DNA of 64,000 nt from Saccopteryx bilineata (taxonomy: Eukaryota > Chordata > Mammalia > Chiroptera > Emballonuridae). Below the pieces are notes generated by a model. It ran no database searches. It saw only the letters and a list, made by a program, of their open reading frames with translations, and had not been told where the DNA came from. The stretch covers positions 128,346,239 to 128,410,238 of the forward strand of contig NC_089493.1 of the NCBI RefSeq assembly GCF_036850765.1. The letters are read 5' to 3'. A program made the position numbers and the translations under genes. This document shows, in pieces, positions 1 to 11,220 of the stretch (within the stretch, counting starts at the first letter, position 1; each line of letters starts with the position of its first letter).

Positions 1-263
1 GGGAGAGAGATGAGAAGCATCAGTTATTAGTTTTTCATTATGACACCTTAGTTGTTCATTGATTGCTTTCTCATATGTCCTTGACCGTGGGGCTACAGCA
101 GACCAAGTGACCCCTTGCTCAAGCCAGCGACCTTGGGTACAAGCTGGTGAGCTTTTGCTCAAACCAGATGAGCCCACGCTCAAGCTGGTGACCTCAGGGT
201 CTCAAACCTGGGTCCTCCGCATCCCAGTCCGTCGCTCTATCCACTGCACCACCGCCTGGTCAA
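1..263 (-). mobile_element. SINE-B (tRNA-derived SINE), cut by window start
   Basis: Reverse-strand copy ending in the head 'CCACCGCCTGGTCA', the complement of 'TGACCAGGCGGTGG'. The body has the family's repeated phrases 'caagctggtgagc', 'gaccccttgctcaagccag' and 'ttgttcattgattgctttctc'. The A-rich tail lies before base 1. Other copies of this SINE are in the window at 7.4, 11.6, 17.7, 31.5, 35.4, 39.5, 39.8, 40.6 and 42.7 kb. Confidence 0.85.
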
Positions 264-744
264 GAAAAGATGATGTGCTTTAAAGATTGAAGAGTTTTGA
301 GGGAGACTTTGATGAAATGGGGAGAGGGGGTAACTGATGAAAGGGGGACCTGGAGGGATAGAATGGTGTGAGAGCAATGGCATTAGAGTGCAGGCTTGTT
401 TGGGAGAGGAGGAGAGGCAGCTCTTCCTCTGAAATTGCATGTGAGGCATCTGGGGCAACACACAGAATCCTGTGTGTCTCTTGTCCTTGAGAAAGTCACA
501 GTTTAACAGGGAGATGAGACATGGCATCTTCAGGAATACTTGGCTTCAAGATACAGACAGCTACTCAGAAGTTTAGGTAAAAGGCAAGTGTGAAATAACA
601 GAAAAAAATATATATAAGTCTACATATACATTGGTCTCTGTCCCTGGTCCCCAGCACAGAGCTCCTAAAGCCTTGGAATGTTCTGAGTAGCAGAAATTTT
701 GTTTCATCTAATGAGGCAATGCTTGGTGGGCTCCTGGATAGGAG
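264..744. other. No recognised feature
   Basis: Unique-looking sequence with no repeat family or coding exon that I can name. The 96-codon reverse frame at 237-527 has no recognisable domain and overlaps the SINE end. Confidence 0.5.
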
Positions 745-1200
745 TTGGTCCCTAGAAAGATAAAGCCATGATTAGAGGCTTGGAACTTTCAGCCCCACCT
801 GCCATCCTCCAAGAAGGAGAAGGAGGCTGGAGATTTCATTAACAACCAACTATTATGGGGAAGACTCTCTGAAACCCCTAAAAGTCTGGGGTTTGGTAAG
901 CTTTCAAGGCACACACTCATGTGTTGAGAGGGTCATTCAGTCAAACTCTATGGGTTCAGGAGCTCCCATGCTTGGGCCCTTCTGTTCCTCTCCTCTGTAT
1001 CTCTTCATCTGCATCTTGATCTGTATCCTTTATTACAAAATAAATTGGGAAACATAAGTAAGTGTTTCCCTGAGTTCTGTGACCTGTTCTAGCAAACTAC
1101 ACAACCTGAGGAGAGGACCATGGGAACCTTTGATTTATAGCTGGTTGGTCAGAGGCATAAGCTGCATATTTGGTGTCATAAGTGTTGTGAATTTGGTAGG
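745..1200 (+). mobile_element. Ancient ERV LTR fragment (ERVL-class-like)
   Basis: The stretch from about 1,015 to 1,150 follows the pattern of an old eutherian LTR: a 'ctgtatcctttatta' run, then 'gtgtttccctgagttctgtgac', 'ctagcaaac', 'cctgaggagaggacc' and 'tttatagctggttggtcagag'. Edges are diffuse and no target duplication is visible. The subfamily name is not certain. Confidence 0.5.
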
Positions 1201-1318
1201 AGTGTGAAAATTGTAGGGGAGAACAAAGGAGTGCTTTTCCTATATAGCCAATTTATTAGAAAGAGGCAAAGGGATGTCAAGTGAACCCAACTATGAGGGT
1301 TTCAAAAAAAAAACCCAC

Positions 1319-1566
1319 ATTGTATTTCCTCATGTATAAGACACATCCTTTTCCAAAAAGTTTGGGGTCTAAAAACTGGGTGCGTCTTATACAGTGGTTG
1401 TAGATTTTTAACTTGTGTTTCCCACGTGAGGAGTTGTATGAATCTTATGATGAATAAAACTTGAGTTCAATAACTTTATGTAATACATTTTTTTTTCAAA
1501 TCTTGGGCCCCAAAATTAAGGTGTGTCTTATACATGGGAGCATCTTATACATGGGAAAATACAGTA
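1319..1566. mobile_element. Short non-autonomous DNA transposon (MITE) with terminal inverted repeats
   Basis: The left end 'TGTATTTCCTCATGTATAAG' mirrors the right end, whose complement reads 'CTGTATTTTCCCATGTATAA'. The phrase 'gtcttatacatggga' or its complement recurs inside. Length is about 250 bp and there is no coding frame. The superfamily (Tc1/mariner, piggyBac or other) cannot be settled because no clean target duplication is visible. Confidence 0.55.
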
Positions 1567-2624
1567 GCTTTATTGAGATGTATTTTACATTCTATAAAAT
1601 TCTGTGGTTTTTAGTATACCTCAAAGGGAAATCCTGAGCACATTAGCAGTTCTATCTCATTCCTGCTACTTCCCTCTATTCCAACATCTGTCTCTATCTC
1701 TATTCTGGACTTTTCACATAAATGAAGTCATATGATGTGTAATATTTTATGTCTGGCTTTCTTCACTTACCAAAGTGTGTTCAGGGTTCACCCATGCCAA
1801 AGCATTCTTTTTTTTTTTTTTCCTGAAACTGGAAATGGGGAGAGACAGTCAGACAGTCTCCCGCATGCACCCGACCGGGATCCACCCGGCACGCCCACCA
1901 GAGGGCGACGCTCTGCCCACCAGGGGCCGATGCTCTGCCCCTCCAGGGCGTTGCTCTGTTGCGACCAGAGCCACTCTAGCGCCTGGGGCAGAGGCCAAGG
2001 AGCCATCCCCAGCGCCCGGGCCATCTTTGCTCCAATGGAGCCTTGGCTGCGAGAGAGGAAGAGAGAGACAGAGAGGAAGGAGAGTGGGAGGGGTGGAGAA
2101 GCAGATGGGCGCTTCTCCTGTGTGCCCTGGCTGGGAATCGAACCCTGGACTTCTGCACGCCAGGCTGACACTCTGCCACTGAGCCAACCAGCCAGGGCCG
2201 CATTCTTTTTAATTGTTGAATAATATTCCATTGTATAGATAGACCACATGTAATTTATCTATTTGCTGGTGGACACTTGCATTGCTTCTACTTTTGGGCT
2301 ACCATAACTAATGCTGCTAGGAACATTGTGCACATGTTTTTGTGTAGATTATGTTTCATTTCTCTTGGCCATGTTCCTAGGAGTGGAATTGCTGAATCAC
2401 ATGGTAACTGTCAAAATGTTTGTCAAAGTGTCTTTTACATTCCCATCATTAATGTATAAGGATTCTAGTTTCTCCACTTCCTGATGACACCTGTTACTGC
2501 CTGATTTTTTTGATCCCTAGTAGTCATTCTAGAGGGCACAAAGTGGCATCTTGCTGTGGTTTTGATTTGCATTTCTCTAATGATTAACAATGCCAAGCAT
2601 CTTGTCATGTGCTTATTGATACAT
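1567..2624 (-). mobile_element. Old L1 (LINE-1) 3' part, split by a Ves SINE
   Basis: After the inserted SINE the sequence 'gttgaataatattccattg' is the complement of the conserved L1 ORF2 C-terminal coding region (the YTMEYYS-type motif). 'Tttgatttgcatttctctaatg' and 'ctgaatcacatggtaac' farther along are also L1 ORF2 pattern. It is strongly diverged, with no intact frame. It is older than the SINE inserted at about 1,812. Confidence 0.7.
1813..2199 (-). mobile_element. Ves SINE
   Basis: Reverse-strand Ves: T-run at the left, 'cccgcatgcacccgaccggg' body, and the complement of the tRNA-like head ('gaatcgaaccctgg', '...gagccaaccagccagggc') at the right. It is flanked by the direct repeat GCATTCTTTTT (1,802-1,812 and 2,200-2,210), its target-site duplication. 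A CTCF-like core CCACCAGAGGGCG lies at 1,895-1,907. The long frames across it are translations of CpG-rich SINE sequence, not genes. Confidence 0.92.
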
Positions 2625-2955
2625 GAATTGTGTCTCCCCAAAATAAGTTGAAGCCTTTACCCTCAATGCGATAGTATTGGGGAGACAAGGCCAGGTGGGT
2701 GGGGTCTTCATGATGGGATCAGTGCCCTTACAAGAAGAGTCCTGAGAACTTTCTCTCCTTTTCTCTCCTATGTAAGGACCCAGAGAGAGATAGGCTGTCT
2801 GCTAGCCAGGAAGAGGCTCTTGCCAGGAACAGAATCACCTAGCCTCTTGATCCTAGGCTTCCCAGCTTCCAGAACAGTGAGAAATAAGTCTGTTGACTAA
2901 GCCACCCATTCTATAATATTGGGTTGTAGCAGCCTGAGCAGCAGACTAAAACACT
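2625..2955 (+). mobile_element. MaLR-type LTR (MST/MLT1 class)
   Basis: Reads in order 'tgaattgtgtctcccc', 'atgatgggatcagtgccc', 'ttacaagaagag', 'gaagaggctcttgccagg', 'cttccagaacagtgagaaat' and 'taagccacccattctat', the pattern of non-autonomous ERVL-MaLR LTRs. It is diverged. 'gaaataag' at the polyadenylation-signal position replaces the usual AATAAA context. Confidence 0.75.
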
Positions 2956-2973
2956 ATATAAGAAACCATTGTC

Positions 2974-3162
2974 ACCTGACCTGTGGTGGCACAGTGGATT
3001 GTCAACCTGGAACGCTGAGGTTGCTTGTTCGAAACCCTGGGCTTGCCTGGTCAAGGCACATATGGGAGTTCCTGCTCCTCCCCACCTTCCTCTCTCTCTC
3101 TCCTCTCTCTCTAAAAATGAATAATAATAATAATAAAAAATTCTTCTCTTAAAAAAAGAAAA
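2974..3162 (+). mobile_element. SINE-B, short variant
   Basis: Head 'acctgacctgtggtggcaca', then 'gcctggtcaaggcacatatg', a CT-rich stretch and a (TAA)n/A-rich tail. The flanking direct repeat AGAAACCATTGTC / AGAAACTGTTGTC (2,961-2,973 and 3,163-3,175) has two mismatches and is its target duplication. The middle of the longer SINE-B form is missing. Confidence 0.85.
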
Positions 3163-3175
3163 AGAAACTGTTGTC

Positions 3176-3300
3176 TAACTCAAAGTCAAGAAAAATTTAC
3201 TCTTATGTTTTCTCTTAAGAGTTTTGTAGTTTAAGCTCTCACACATAGAATGCTTATCCATTTTGAGAATTTAGTTTGTTTTGTGTGGATTAGGAATCCA
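3176..3300 (-). mobile_element. Old L1 fragment
   Basis: 'ttttctcttaagagttttgt' and 'tgcttatccattttgagaat' resemble an L1 segment in reverse orientation. Short, diverged and without boundaries. Confidence 0.45.
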
Positions 3301-3444
3301 CCTGGTATAATTAGCTGTGGCCAAGGAGGTGAAGGCCTGTGGAATGCAGAATTGCTTTCGCTGTGGGCAAAAGCTGGGCCCCTAGGAAGATGATTCTTCT
3401 AGAAGCAGCCTCTGAGGCAAGGATTTGAGTGTGAGTGGTTTATA

Positions 3445-3752
3445 GTTGACTCTTGGAAAACATGGCTTGAATGGCTTAGGTCCACTAATATGTGGATTTT
3501 TTTTTCAATAAATACTGTAAATGTATTTTCTTTTCCTTATGATTTTCTTAATAACATTTTATTTTCTCTAGTTTATATATATATAACATACAAAGTATGT
3601 GTTAATTGACTGTTTAAGCTATTGGTAAGCCTTCTCATCAATAGTGGGCTATTCGTAATTAGTTTTGGGGGGTCCAAAGTGATGTGCAAATTTTGGGCTG
3701 TGTTGGGGGTCAGCACCCATACCCCCTGTGCTGTTTAAGGGTCAATGCTATT
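3445..3752. mobile_element. Tigger-like (pogo/mariner) MITE
   Basis: The left end 'GTTGACTCTTGGAAAACATGG' and right end 'ctgtgctgtttaagggtcaa' are imperfect inverted repeats of the GTTGACCCTTGAACAACRCGG type. The interior 'ttttcaataaatactgtaaatgtattttc' and 'ttggtaagcc..caatagtgggctatt' matches a common mammalian Tigger-class short element. The left end follows a TA, as expected for this superfamily. Confidence 0.6.
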
Positions 3753-6700
3753 AAGAAAATGTCCCAAGGAGAAATCAGTAAGGGTTGGAGGAAGCAGTTT
3801 CAGAAGGGGAGGAGTAAGTTAAAGGAGGGAATTCAGTTGAAGTCTGAAACTCTGCCTGGCATCTTGGTGGGCTTTGGCATCTGAACATTTGCAGCTACTC
3901 AGGCAGGAGAGGTGAGCTTTTTAACCCTGCACCAGCCACTGGTCGCTGGAGGATGGGGAAGCGTGGGGCCATGGACTCACTCACAGGCACTCCCCAACTT
4001 GTAAATCCAGGTATGTCCAGATGTGTGTGGTAGCTCTAGGAGCCCAAAGGCAAGCCTCTGAAGGTCAAAGGTGCAAACAGGCAGTAACAAAGCACACAGG
4101 AGCTGGGGGGTGGGCACATTGGCACTGGGAAGGGGGACCTGAATGAGATCTGCATGGGGGCTGAGGTGTTCCCCCAAAAAGCCTGTGGGTGGAGAGATGA
4201 TGATGGGCATACATCATAGATATGCATATGATATGACACAAGACAGAAACTAATATGTGACATCAGAGAGACACAGATCAATGCTGGGGGTGGGATACGG
4301 GAAGAAGTGTTCTCTTCTGTGCTCTGTCATAGGATAAGAGAATTACCGTGGTGACTGTCAGAAATGTAGAAATGCCCTTACAGTGGTGCAGGAGTCCCAT
4401 AAAGGCAGATAAAAATCTTCTCATGAGATAGTACCAGGACTGTTCTTCTGATCATGAAGTGGGCTCTCAGTCTTCTGTGACTTTGCCCCAGACACATCGT
4501 GTCCTTGTTATCTCCTGGAGCTTGGACCACACCCCTCCCTCCCATAGGGACTGAACCTGCTGCCTGCTTGGGGTGCAGCAGGCAGACCCCAGTGTCTGTC
4601 TGTCTGTCTGAACACCCTGGGTGTTCTGGGTGCGAGCCTCAGCAACTTTTACCTTTCTAGATGGTGTCTCTTCCCCACCAGGCCCCAAATACCAGGGATC
4701 TCTGTTCTGTCTCTTTAAGAAGTTTATTTCTAAATGTAAGCCTAGTGTATTATGGGTAGATGTAGTGATATAGTTAATGAGCCTCTAATGTGGACAATTA
4801 TAACCTGGAATACAGTTTGGCTTCGTTCTCTTCCACCCATGTGCACAGACTGATTCAGTAACACACCCACTCACAATTACACTTCTGCCTCTGAGAGAAT
4901 ACCTTACTCAGGCTCCACAGGCAGCAGAGACGAACTGCACATATGAACACACACACAGAAATACACATAACAACAGAACCTCACACCCTCTCGGAAACGT
5001 GTGGTACAGTAGATGTGTTTTGGGTGTCTTCTTAGACAACATCCCTTCCTGGGAAGGACCTGCTATTGTACCTGTTGAACAAGTGGGCCAAGGAGGCTGT
5101 TTGTTGCAGGTGGTCCTGCCACCATCTCCCACCAGCTATGGCCAACTTGACCCGATGGTTACTTGCCCTTGGTTTCCATAAGCACAAATGCTGTCAGAGA
5201 TTCTTTGGTGACAAGAAACAGAAGCCAACTTAGGGTATCTCAGGAATCAAAGGTGTCCATAGAACCCAGGACAGACACTGGAACTGAGGACAGAAGTCAT
5301 CTTCAACCAAGGCAGTGGCAGTGATGGCCTTTCAGCCCTCATCTGCTACTCTTTTTCTCTTTTGCTGAAATCCCCTCATTCCAATCATTTGTAGCATTTA
5401 GGAACAATCCAAAGCCCTGGGTCCCTGGGGATGGAGCCAAGGAAGCCACATCTCTAACAAACACAGTCTGGGTCAGACGTCCTGGTCCAATGGGTCATGG
5501 CTGTCAGTGAGTGGGGAGGTCTGGTCCAATCAGAAGGTGCATATGCTGACAGGGTAAGAAAACCAACCAACTTATCTGTTATGGTGAGAGGTTCCCAATT
5601 CCCTAAAATAAATTCTTTTCTACTTAAGTTGGCTTGGGTGGGCTTTTTGACTCTTAAGGCGCAAGTCTCAGAAACACTCAGGCACATACACCAGGGCAAG
5701 TAATTCACTGGCACATGTATACAGGTGCAGATAACTGCTCACAAACACATCCCCATCACTGGGGCACTGTGGGACAAGTTTGCTCTGGTGTTGATCTCTC
5801 TGCAGCTCATTAAGATCATAAAAGAAGTGGGAGCCTTTATTAATTATATATCTTACACTCCATGGAACATAATATTTAGTTTAAATAATTGCAGGAGGCA
5901 GCTTTGATACTTGAATTCACATCCCAGAGCAAATGGCTCCTCTCCCGCCATAGCCTGCCGAGCCAATCTCTCAAGATGAAAGGCCAGCCTGGCTTGCTCT
6001 GTCCCTGAGATGTCTATCTTCACAAACAATGAAACGCTTTTCTGACTGACTATAAAGCAGAGGTTGCAGCTACTTTGCCGGCTTTAAAAAATATATATAT
6101 ATATCCATTTTATCTTTTCAAACAATAGGTTGAGGAGACGGTGCTCAGAATGGGATATGTCTGAGCCATAGCCCACAAGGTGGACTGGAGGAGGTCAGCA
6201 CTCTGTGCAGGTGGCCCTTCAGCTGTGTTGGTGGTGAACGCTGCCTCTCACTCTCCCTCCCTCCAGATCATGTGGTCACGTGTCCTGATCTTGGCCACAA
6301 CTTCTTTTGTGCTGGGCTCTGTCAATCTCTGTGAGCCCTCAGCGGTCAGAAGAGAAACCATCTTCCTCTGCTGGCCTGGTCGCTGGCAAGATCTCCAACA
6401 AGTGAAGGGTTGGTGACAACCCCCAGAACATCATAGCATTTCAAAAACTAGGACTGACACAGCAGGCTAGGAATTCCTGTTTTGACAATAGCTTTCAGAG
6501 CTCAAATGGCCAGAGGGCTCACACCAACATTCGATTGGAAGAAAGGCTCTCAGGGTCGGTCTTCAGCCAGGAGCTTCAGCAGCGATCCAGGGCAGCTGGC
6601 TGGGCGCATCCCTGGAATGGCCTCTCCTCCCTTCCTGAAAGACAAGAGACTTGGTACTGAATGTAGGTCAAGTTTCTGTTCAAGATTCTTTCCTCTTCTT

Positions 6701-6837
6701 TCCAAGACAAAGTCTGGACAGTAGCTGGGCTGGGAATGGTTTGGTACAGGGAGGAGAGTATCTAATGTTGTTAAGTGTCTCCGACATGTCAGAGATGGCG
6801 GCTGGTTTCTTGCAAGTCACCTCTCTCCTGAACTAGG
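3753..6837. other. No recognised gene; unique sequence with microsatellites
   Basis: About 3 kb in which I cannot name a gene or repeat. Small simple repeats occur: (TCTG)n near 4,597, a CA-rich run near 4,940 and (TA)n near 6,090. Frames up to 86 codons show no domains and no conserved-looking splice context. Old, highly diverged repeats may be present but are not recognisable by eye. Confidence 0.5.
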
Positions 6838-6962
6838 GAGGCTTAGCCCCACTTTATAGATAAGGAGATTGAGATTCCGAGCAATCACTTGCTAAGGCCA
6901 TCTAGTTAGTAGGAGGCAGAGCCAAGGTTTTAAGCTACACTGTCTTCCAGAGGGCCTACCTT
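6838..6962 (+). mobile_element. MIR SINE
   Basis: 'cactttatagataaggagattgag', 'cacttgctaaggccatctagttagtagg' and 'gcagagccaaggttttaa' follow the core of the mammalian-wide interspersed repeat. The copy is diverged and has no target duplication, as usual for this age. Confidence 0.8.
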
Positions 6963-7329
6963 TCCAACTCGGCTGAGGCAGGAGAAAGGTAAGATGAGGG
7001 CTCCCTCGTCAGCCTGTTTCCCCAACTTTTAAGGGCTCATGGCAGAGAGGAGGGTCCTGGCTTCCACCAGCGAGCTTCCCACAACCAGGCCACCTCGTCT
7101 GTCCTTGGCTATTCACTCTACTGTGTCTTCAGCTTCTCCCTTTGCCAGATACCTTCCAAACAACTGATGTTAAAATGAGCAAACAATAACAAGAAAAATG
7201 AAACCTCCTTGACCTTCTCTGTTCCCAGCCACCATCTTCTCTCCATGGGTGGGTAGACTCCCTGCTTCAGCTGAGCTTCCCAAGAAAGTGAGCCTCAGAC
7301 CATGTCCCCACTTCCTTCCCATACTTTTC
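6963..7329. other. No recognised feature
   Basis: Unique-looking sequence between a MIR and an L2 relic. No domain-bearing frame. Confidence 0.45.
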
Positions 7330-8102
7330 TCATCCAGGTCCCGTGGCCAACTCTCTCACTGCTCCGCTGAAATGGCTCCCCTCATGGCCATTACACTAAT
7401 CACCTTCTTGTTGCTTAATTCATTAGACATATTTATTCTTTTTTTATTTTTATTTTTTAAGTGAGAGAGAGAGAGAGACGGACAGACAGACAGGAAGGGA
7501 GCAGGATGAGAAGCATCAACTCCTAGTTGTGGCATTTCAGTTGGTCATTGATTGCTTTCTTATAAGTGACTTGACTGGGGTTATCAGCAAGAACCAGTAA
7601 CCGCTTGCTCAAGCCAGTGACCTTGGGCTTTAAGCCAGTGACCTTTGGGCTCACACCAGTGACATGAGATCATGTCTATGATCCCACACTCAAGCTGGTG
7701 AGCCCGTTCTCAAGCCAGTGATCTCAGGATTTCGAACCTCAGTCCTCAGTGTCCCAGGTCGACACTCTATCCACGGTGCCACCACTGGTCAGGAGACACG
7801 TTTATTCTTTTATTATCATATTATTTGACTTCTCAGCAGTATTGACTTTTTGGCTTCTCAGTTCCTCTCACTACCTTTTCTCCACTCTCCTATGACAACA
7901 CATTCTCTAAATTTTTCTTCAACCTCTTGGCTTCTCCATCTGCTTTTCAGCTCCTTTTTCTCCAGCCAACCTTCAAATATCCAAGTTTTTCAGGGCCCAG
8001 CCTCGGACCCCTCCCCTCTCCCTCCACACTCACTCCCAATCTCACTGGCATCCAGGGCTCATGTACCTCCAGATGCTAACTACGCCTACTGTTATATCAT
8101 CA
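7330..8102 (+). mobile_element. L2 (CR1-like LINE) relic, host of later insertions
   Basis: Fragments such as 'caccttcttgttgct', 'tcagcagtattgac', 'cttctcagttcctctc', 'cagggcccagcctcgga' and 'ctccacactcactccc' follow the L2 reverse-transcriptase coding pattern in the plus sense. It is interrupted by a SINE-B (7,443-7,793) and by the hAT element at 8,111; flanking sequence resumes after 11,390. No intact frame remains. Confidence 0.6.
7443..7793 (-). mobile_element. SINE-B
   Basis: Reverse copy: T-rich tail, (GA)n run, 'gatgagaagcatcaactcc', 'tcatgtctatgatcccacactcaag', and the tRNA-like end 'tccacggtgccaccactggtca'. The flanking repeat AGACATATTTATTCTTTT (7,425-7,442) / AGACACGTTTATTCTTTT (7,794-7,811) is an 18-bp target duplication with two mismatches. 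Confidence 0.9.
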
Positions 8103-8377
8103 GTCTAGATCAGTGTTTCCCAACCTTTTTTGTGCCATGCCCCACCTTAACCTTTCTAAAATTTTTATGTCCCCCCTATGTAACATACATAATTTTTAAC
8201 ATTAAAAAATTGAATTATTCACTTAATAAACATAAATGATAGGTTCTAGGAAGAAATCACTATGAAATTGTTAACAAAACACAGTAAGTAAAATTTCAAA
8301 ACATATAATGAAAAACAGAAATTTAAATTCCAAATAATTTTAATACAGATTTTTCTATATTAGTTTATTATTTTAAT

Positions 8378-10148
8378 TTAGTGTGATCCTTGCGCTTGAT
8401 GCTTGCTGCACAGAGATTTTATATTAGGTTCCAATTTGGTTAGCTTTAGTCTCAAGTCTCCACATTGTGTTATATCCAGCCGATTTCTTTTTTTTACCAG
8501 TAAATCATTTACAGCACTAAATCCACATTCAGCTAAAAATGAAGATGGAAATGGTAGCAATAGTTTTCTTGCACATTTGGTTGAATTTGGGTATTTGATT
8601 TCTGTTTCCTCACAAAGCCATGCCATCGCTCCTTTGATATTAAATAAAGCTTTAACTGACTCATCATTTTGCAATTCTGCGAGTTCTTCTTGATACTGCA
8701 TATTTGATATATCAGACAAATCCACTAACATTGGCTGCATCATCTATGTTGGGAAATCAATTTGTTTTAAATCAGAAAATCTTTCTTTTAAATCAGCTAA
8801 TAGAATAAATGATTGACAATAACAAGTAAAGCAGTATCAATTACTTCACATTTTTGGAACCAATGAAACTGTTTCAAGTTTTTGTTGTTAATATGTTTCT
8901 GACATAACTCAATATTGGTAATGAAACCAAATATCTTTGCTTTTGCATCGACAAGAGTTTTATTTGTTCCTTGAAGTTGCTTATTTAATATATTTAGTTT
9001 TTCAAAGATATCGGCTAAATAACTCACAAATGCTTTACCATCTATTGTTAACAGATACTTCATTTCAGGTTTGTTGCTTAAAAAATCACTAAGAGTATCA
9101 AACAGTTCCATAAATCTTTTCAAACAGTTTCCTTTAGATAGCCATCTAACTTCAGTATGAAGTAAAAGTCTCACATGGTCTTCATTTTGTTCTTCACAAA
9201 ATAGCTTGAAAAGACGCTCACATTTGGCACTAGCTTTAATAGCATTAACACACTTTATTACTGTATGTAATACTTCATTCAGAACAGGCGAGATGTTTTT
9301 AGCTACCAAGTTTTCCCTATGAATAACACAATGCACAAGAATCATTTCTGGATTCGCATCTTTCATCAATTTTAAGCAGCCATTTTTCTTGCCCATCATA
9401 TTGGGAGCACCACCTGCAGCACAAGATGTTATCTTTTTCATTGGTATATCATTGACATCTAAGTAGTTTTTTAGCTTATTATATATATATCTTTGGAGGT
9501 AGTGGTGCTTTCTAATCTTTTACAGAACAACATTTCTTCAGCAAAATGTCCTTTATCAATATATCTTATGTAAGTTATCAATACTGCCTCACTGTCTCTC
9601 AAAGTTGATTCATCCATTTGCAAGGAGAATTTTCTTGTTTTCAGCTTTTCAATAAGATGTTTTTCAATATCCTCACTCATTTCGTCTATTCTTCTGCTAA
9701 CAGTATTGTCACTGAGTGGCATAGCTTTTACATCTTTGTCATCTTTTTCAAGAACCTTTTTAAGAAATGCTGATATTGACGGTTTTATTTAATTCTCTCC
9801 TATAGTGTGATTTTCTCCAGTTTTAGCGATGAATAAAGAAATTTGATAACTAGCCTCAAGAACACGATTATTAGTTGAAGTATGAGCAGTAAATAGAGAC
9901 TTTAATGTTGTTCTTTTTTCAAAATTTTTCTTTAAAGTTTTAAAGTAACTCAAATCCGAATTAATATGAGCACTATGTTTCGCCTTCAAATGCACCTCAA
10001 GACGACCTTGTTTCATTGATTCGTTGGTCAAGCATTGCTGGCATAAAAGACAAAAAGGAATCCGCTCATCGTGAACAGTGGGTATGAACCCAAATTTTAA
10101 ATATTTTTCTGAATATTGACAAGTTTTTTTCTTGCTTGCACCACTCAT
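8378..10148 (-). pseudogene. hAT transposase pseudogene (BED finger, Buster/ZBED5-like)
   Basis: It encoded the transposase that cuts and pastes the surrounding element. The start chosen is the ATG at 10,146-10,148 (MSGASKKK...). Residues about 30-65 form a BED-type zinc finger (C-x2-C in 'FCLLC', H-x4-H in 'HLKAKH'). 'MPLSDNTVSRRIDEMSEDIE', 'LQMDESTLRD', 'SCAAGGAPNMMGKKNG' and 'LVHCVIHRENL' follow the RNase-H-like catalytic core of the ZBED5/Buster group. 'LLPFPSSFLAECGFSAVNDL' is the C-terminal hAT dimerisation region. Four lesions are visible: a TAA in frame at 9,786-9,788, a 2-bp TA expansion near 9,480 that shifts the frame, another frameshift near 8,800, and a TAG at 8,744-8,746 where the frame suggests tryptophan. 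The pieces cover most of a typical 600-650 residue transposase. Not functional as it stands. Confidence 0.9.
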
Positions 10149-10599
10149 TTTACTATGGGCTATAAGAAATAAAAATAAGATCAATTAAAAACTAATATTA
10201 AAATATGTGTTAAAATATATTCAATGTGACATAGAGTAAACATATACTAAAAATTTATATTTATTTAAATGTATATAACACTTTTACTACAGTACCACCA
10301 CAAATCAAAAGGTATCTATATTTTTTCCACTTGACAAAATTTTCTGGAAAGTTATGCTTCTAAAATTAAAATTGTCATGCATGCACTATTATAGCCCCAA
10401 TAATATTTATAAAATATTAGTGCTTTCTAGCCCCGATGCAAGAAGTACTTAATAAAGAGTTTATTATTGATAAAAATAAAATCAAATACTTACCAATTAT
10501 ATCTATACAATATATATGTATATTTATTAAATCAACGAGCTTTTACAACAGTTTTGACTGACACTTATTTCAAATTAACACTAACTGAATGATGTGAAA

Positions 10600-10760
10600 C
10601 ACTACAGAAGTTGCGATGGGCCAATTAGGTGAGAATAACTGCGTTGTTTAGCGAGTTTTTAAAACGTCCGGGGTTCCCCGTGGCAGACGGCACGCTCCGC
10701 GGTGAACCCAGGACGAAGTTTACTTGACGACGCCAATCACCCAGTTGATATTTTGGTCTC
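10600..10760 (-). promoter_or_regulatory. CpG-rich 5' region of the hAT element, possible promoter
   Basis: Between the transposase start and the transposon end, in otherwise AT-rich sequence, this stretch keeps many CpGs ('aaaacgtccgg', 'acggcacgctccgcgg', 'ttgacgacgcc'). It lies about 450-600 bp upstream of the transposase ATG on the reverse strand, where a promoter would sit. No TATA box is identified. The promoter role is inferred from position and composition alone. Confidence 0.35.
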
Positions 10761-10819
10761 ATCAAACGAAATTATACTTAATAATTATTTACCGCAATTA
10801 TTTAAGAATTGCATTTTTT

Positions 10820-11220
10820 GCCCTGGCCGGTTGGCTCAGCAGTAGAGCGTCGGCCTAGCGTGCGGAGGACCCGGGTTCGATTCCTGGCCAGGGCACACAG
10901 GAGAAGCGCACATTTGCTTCTCCACCCCTCCACCGCACTTTCCTCTCTGTCTCTCTCTTCCCCTCCTGCAGCCAAGGCTCCATTGGAGCAAAGATGGCCC
11001 GGGCGCTGGGGATGGCTCTGTGGCCTCTGCCTCAGGCGCTAGAGTGGCTCTGGTCGCAACATGGCGACGCCCAGGATGGGCAGAGCATCGCCCCCTGGTG
11101 GGCAGAGCTTCGCCCCATGGTGGGCGTGCCGGGTGGATCCCGGTCGGGCGCATGCGGGAGTCTGTCTAACTGTCTCTCCCTGTTTCCAGCTTCAGAAAAA
11201 TGAAACAAAAAAAAAAAAAA
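10820..11220 (+). mobile_element. Ves SINE inserted in the hAT element
   Basis: The only plus-strand Ves copy here and a clean one. The tRNA-like head begins 'gccctggccggttggctcag' at 10,820 with box B GGTTCGATTCC at 10,874-10,884, then a CT-rich stretch, 'gcccgggcgctggggatggc', and an A-rich tail. The exact 16-bp target duplication AAGAATTGCATTTTTT flanks it (10,804-10,819 and 11,221-11,236). A CTCF-like core in reverse (CGCCCCCTGGTGG) lies at 11,089-11,101. It inserted after the hAT element. Confidence 0.95.

Noticed and set aside
1732..2249. Open frames of 112-163 codons on both strands
   Set aside because: They are translations of the CpG-rich Ves SINE. The same peptides recur at 10.8, 15.0, 22.8, 31.1, 35.8, 41.8 and 42.9 kb, and both strands are open.
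7200..8110. Host gene exon
   Set aside because: The 129-codon frame at 7,850-8,239 covers an L2 relic and runs into the hAT end. It has no conserved protein match that I can recognise.
8378..10148. Domesticated ZBED-type host gene
   Set aside because: It lies inside intact transposon ends with target duplications and has two stops and two frameshifts, so it is a dead transposase.
10820..10894. tRNA gene
   Set aside because: The sequence has A and B boxes and a tRNA-like head, but it is the 5' end of a Ves SINE with a poly(A) tail and target duplication. The other Ves and SINE-B heads were rejected for the same reason.
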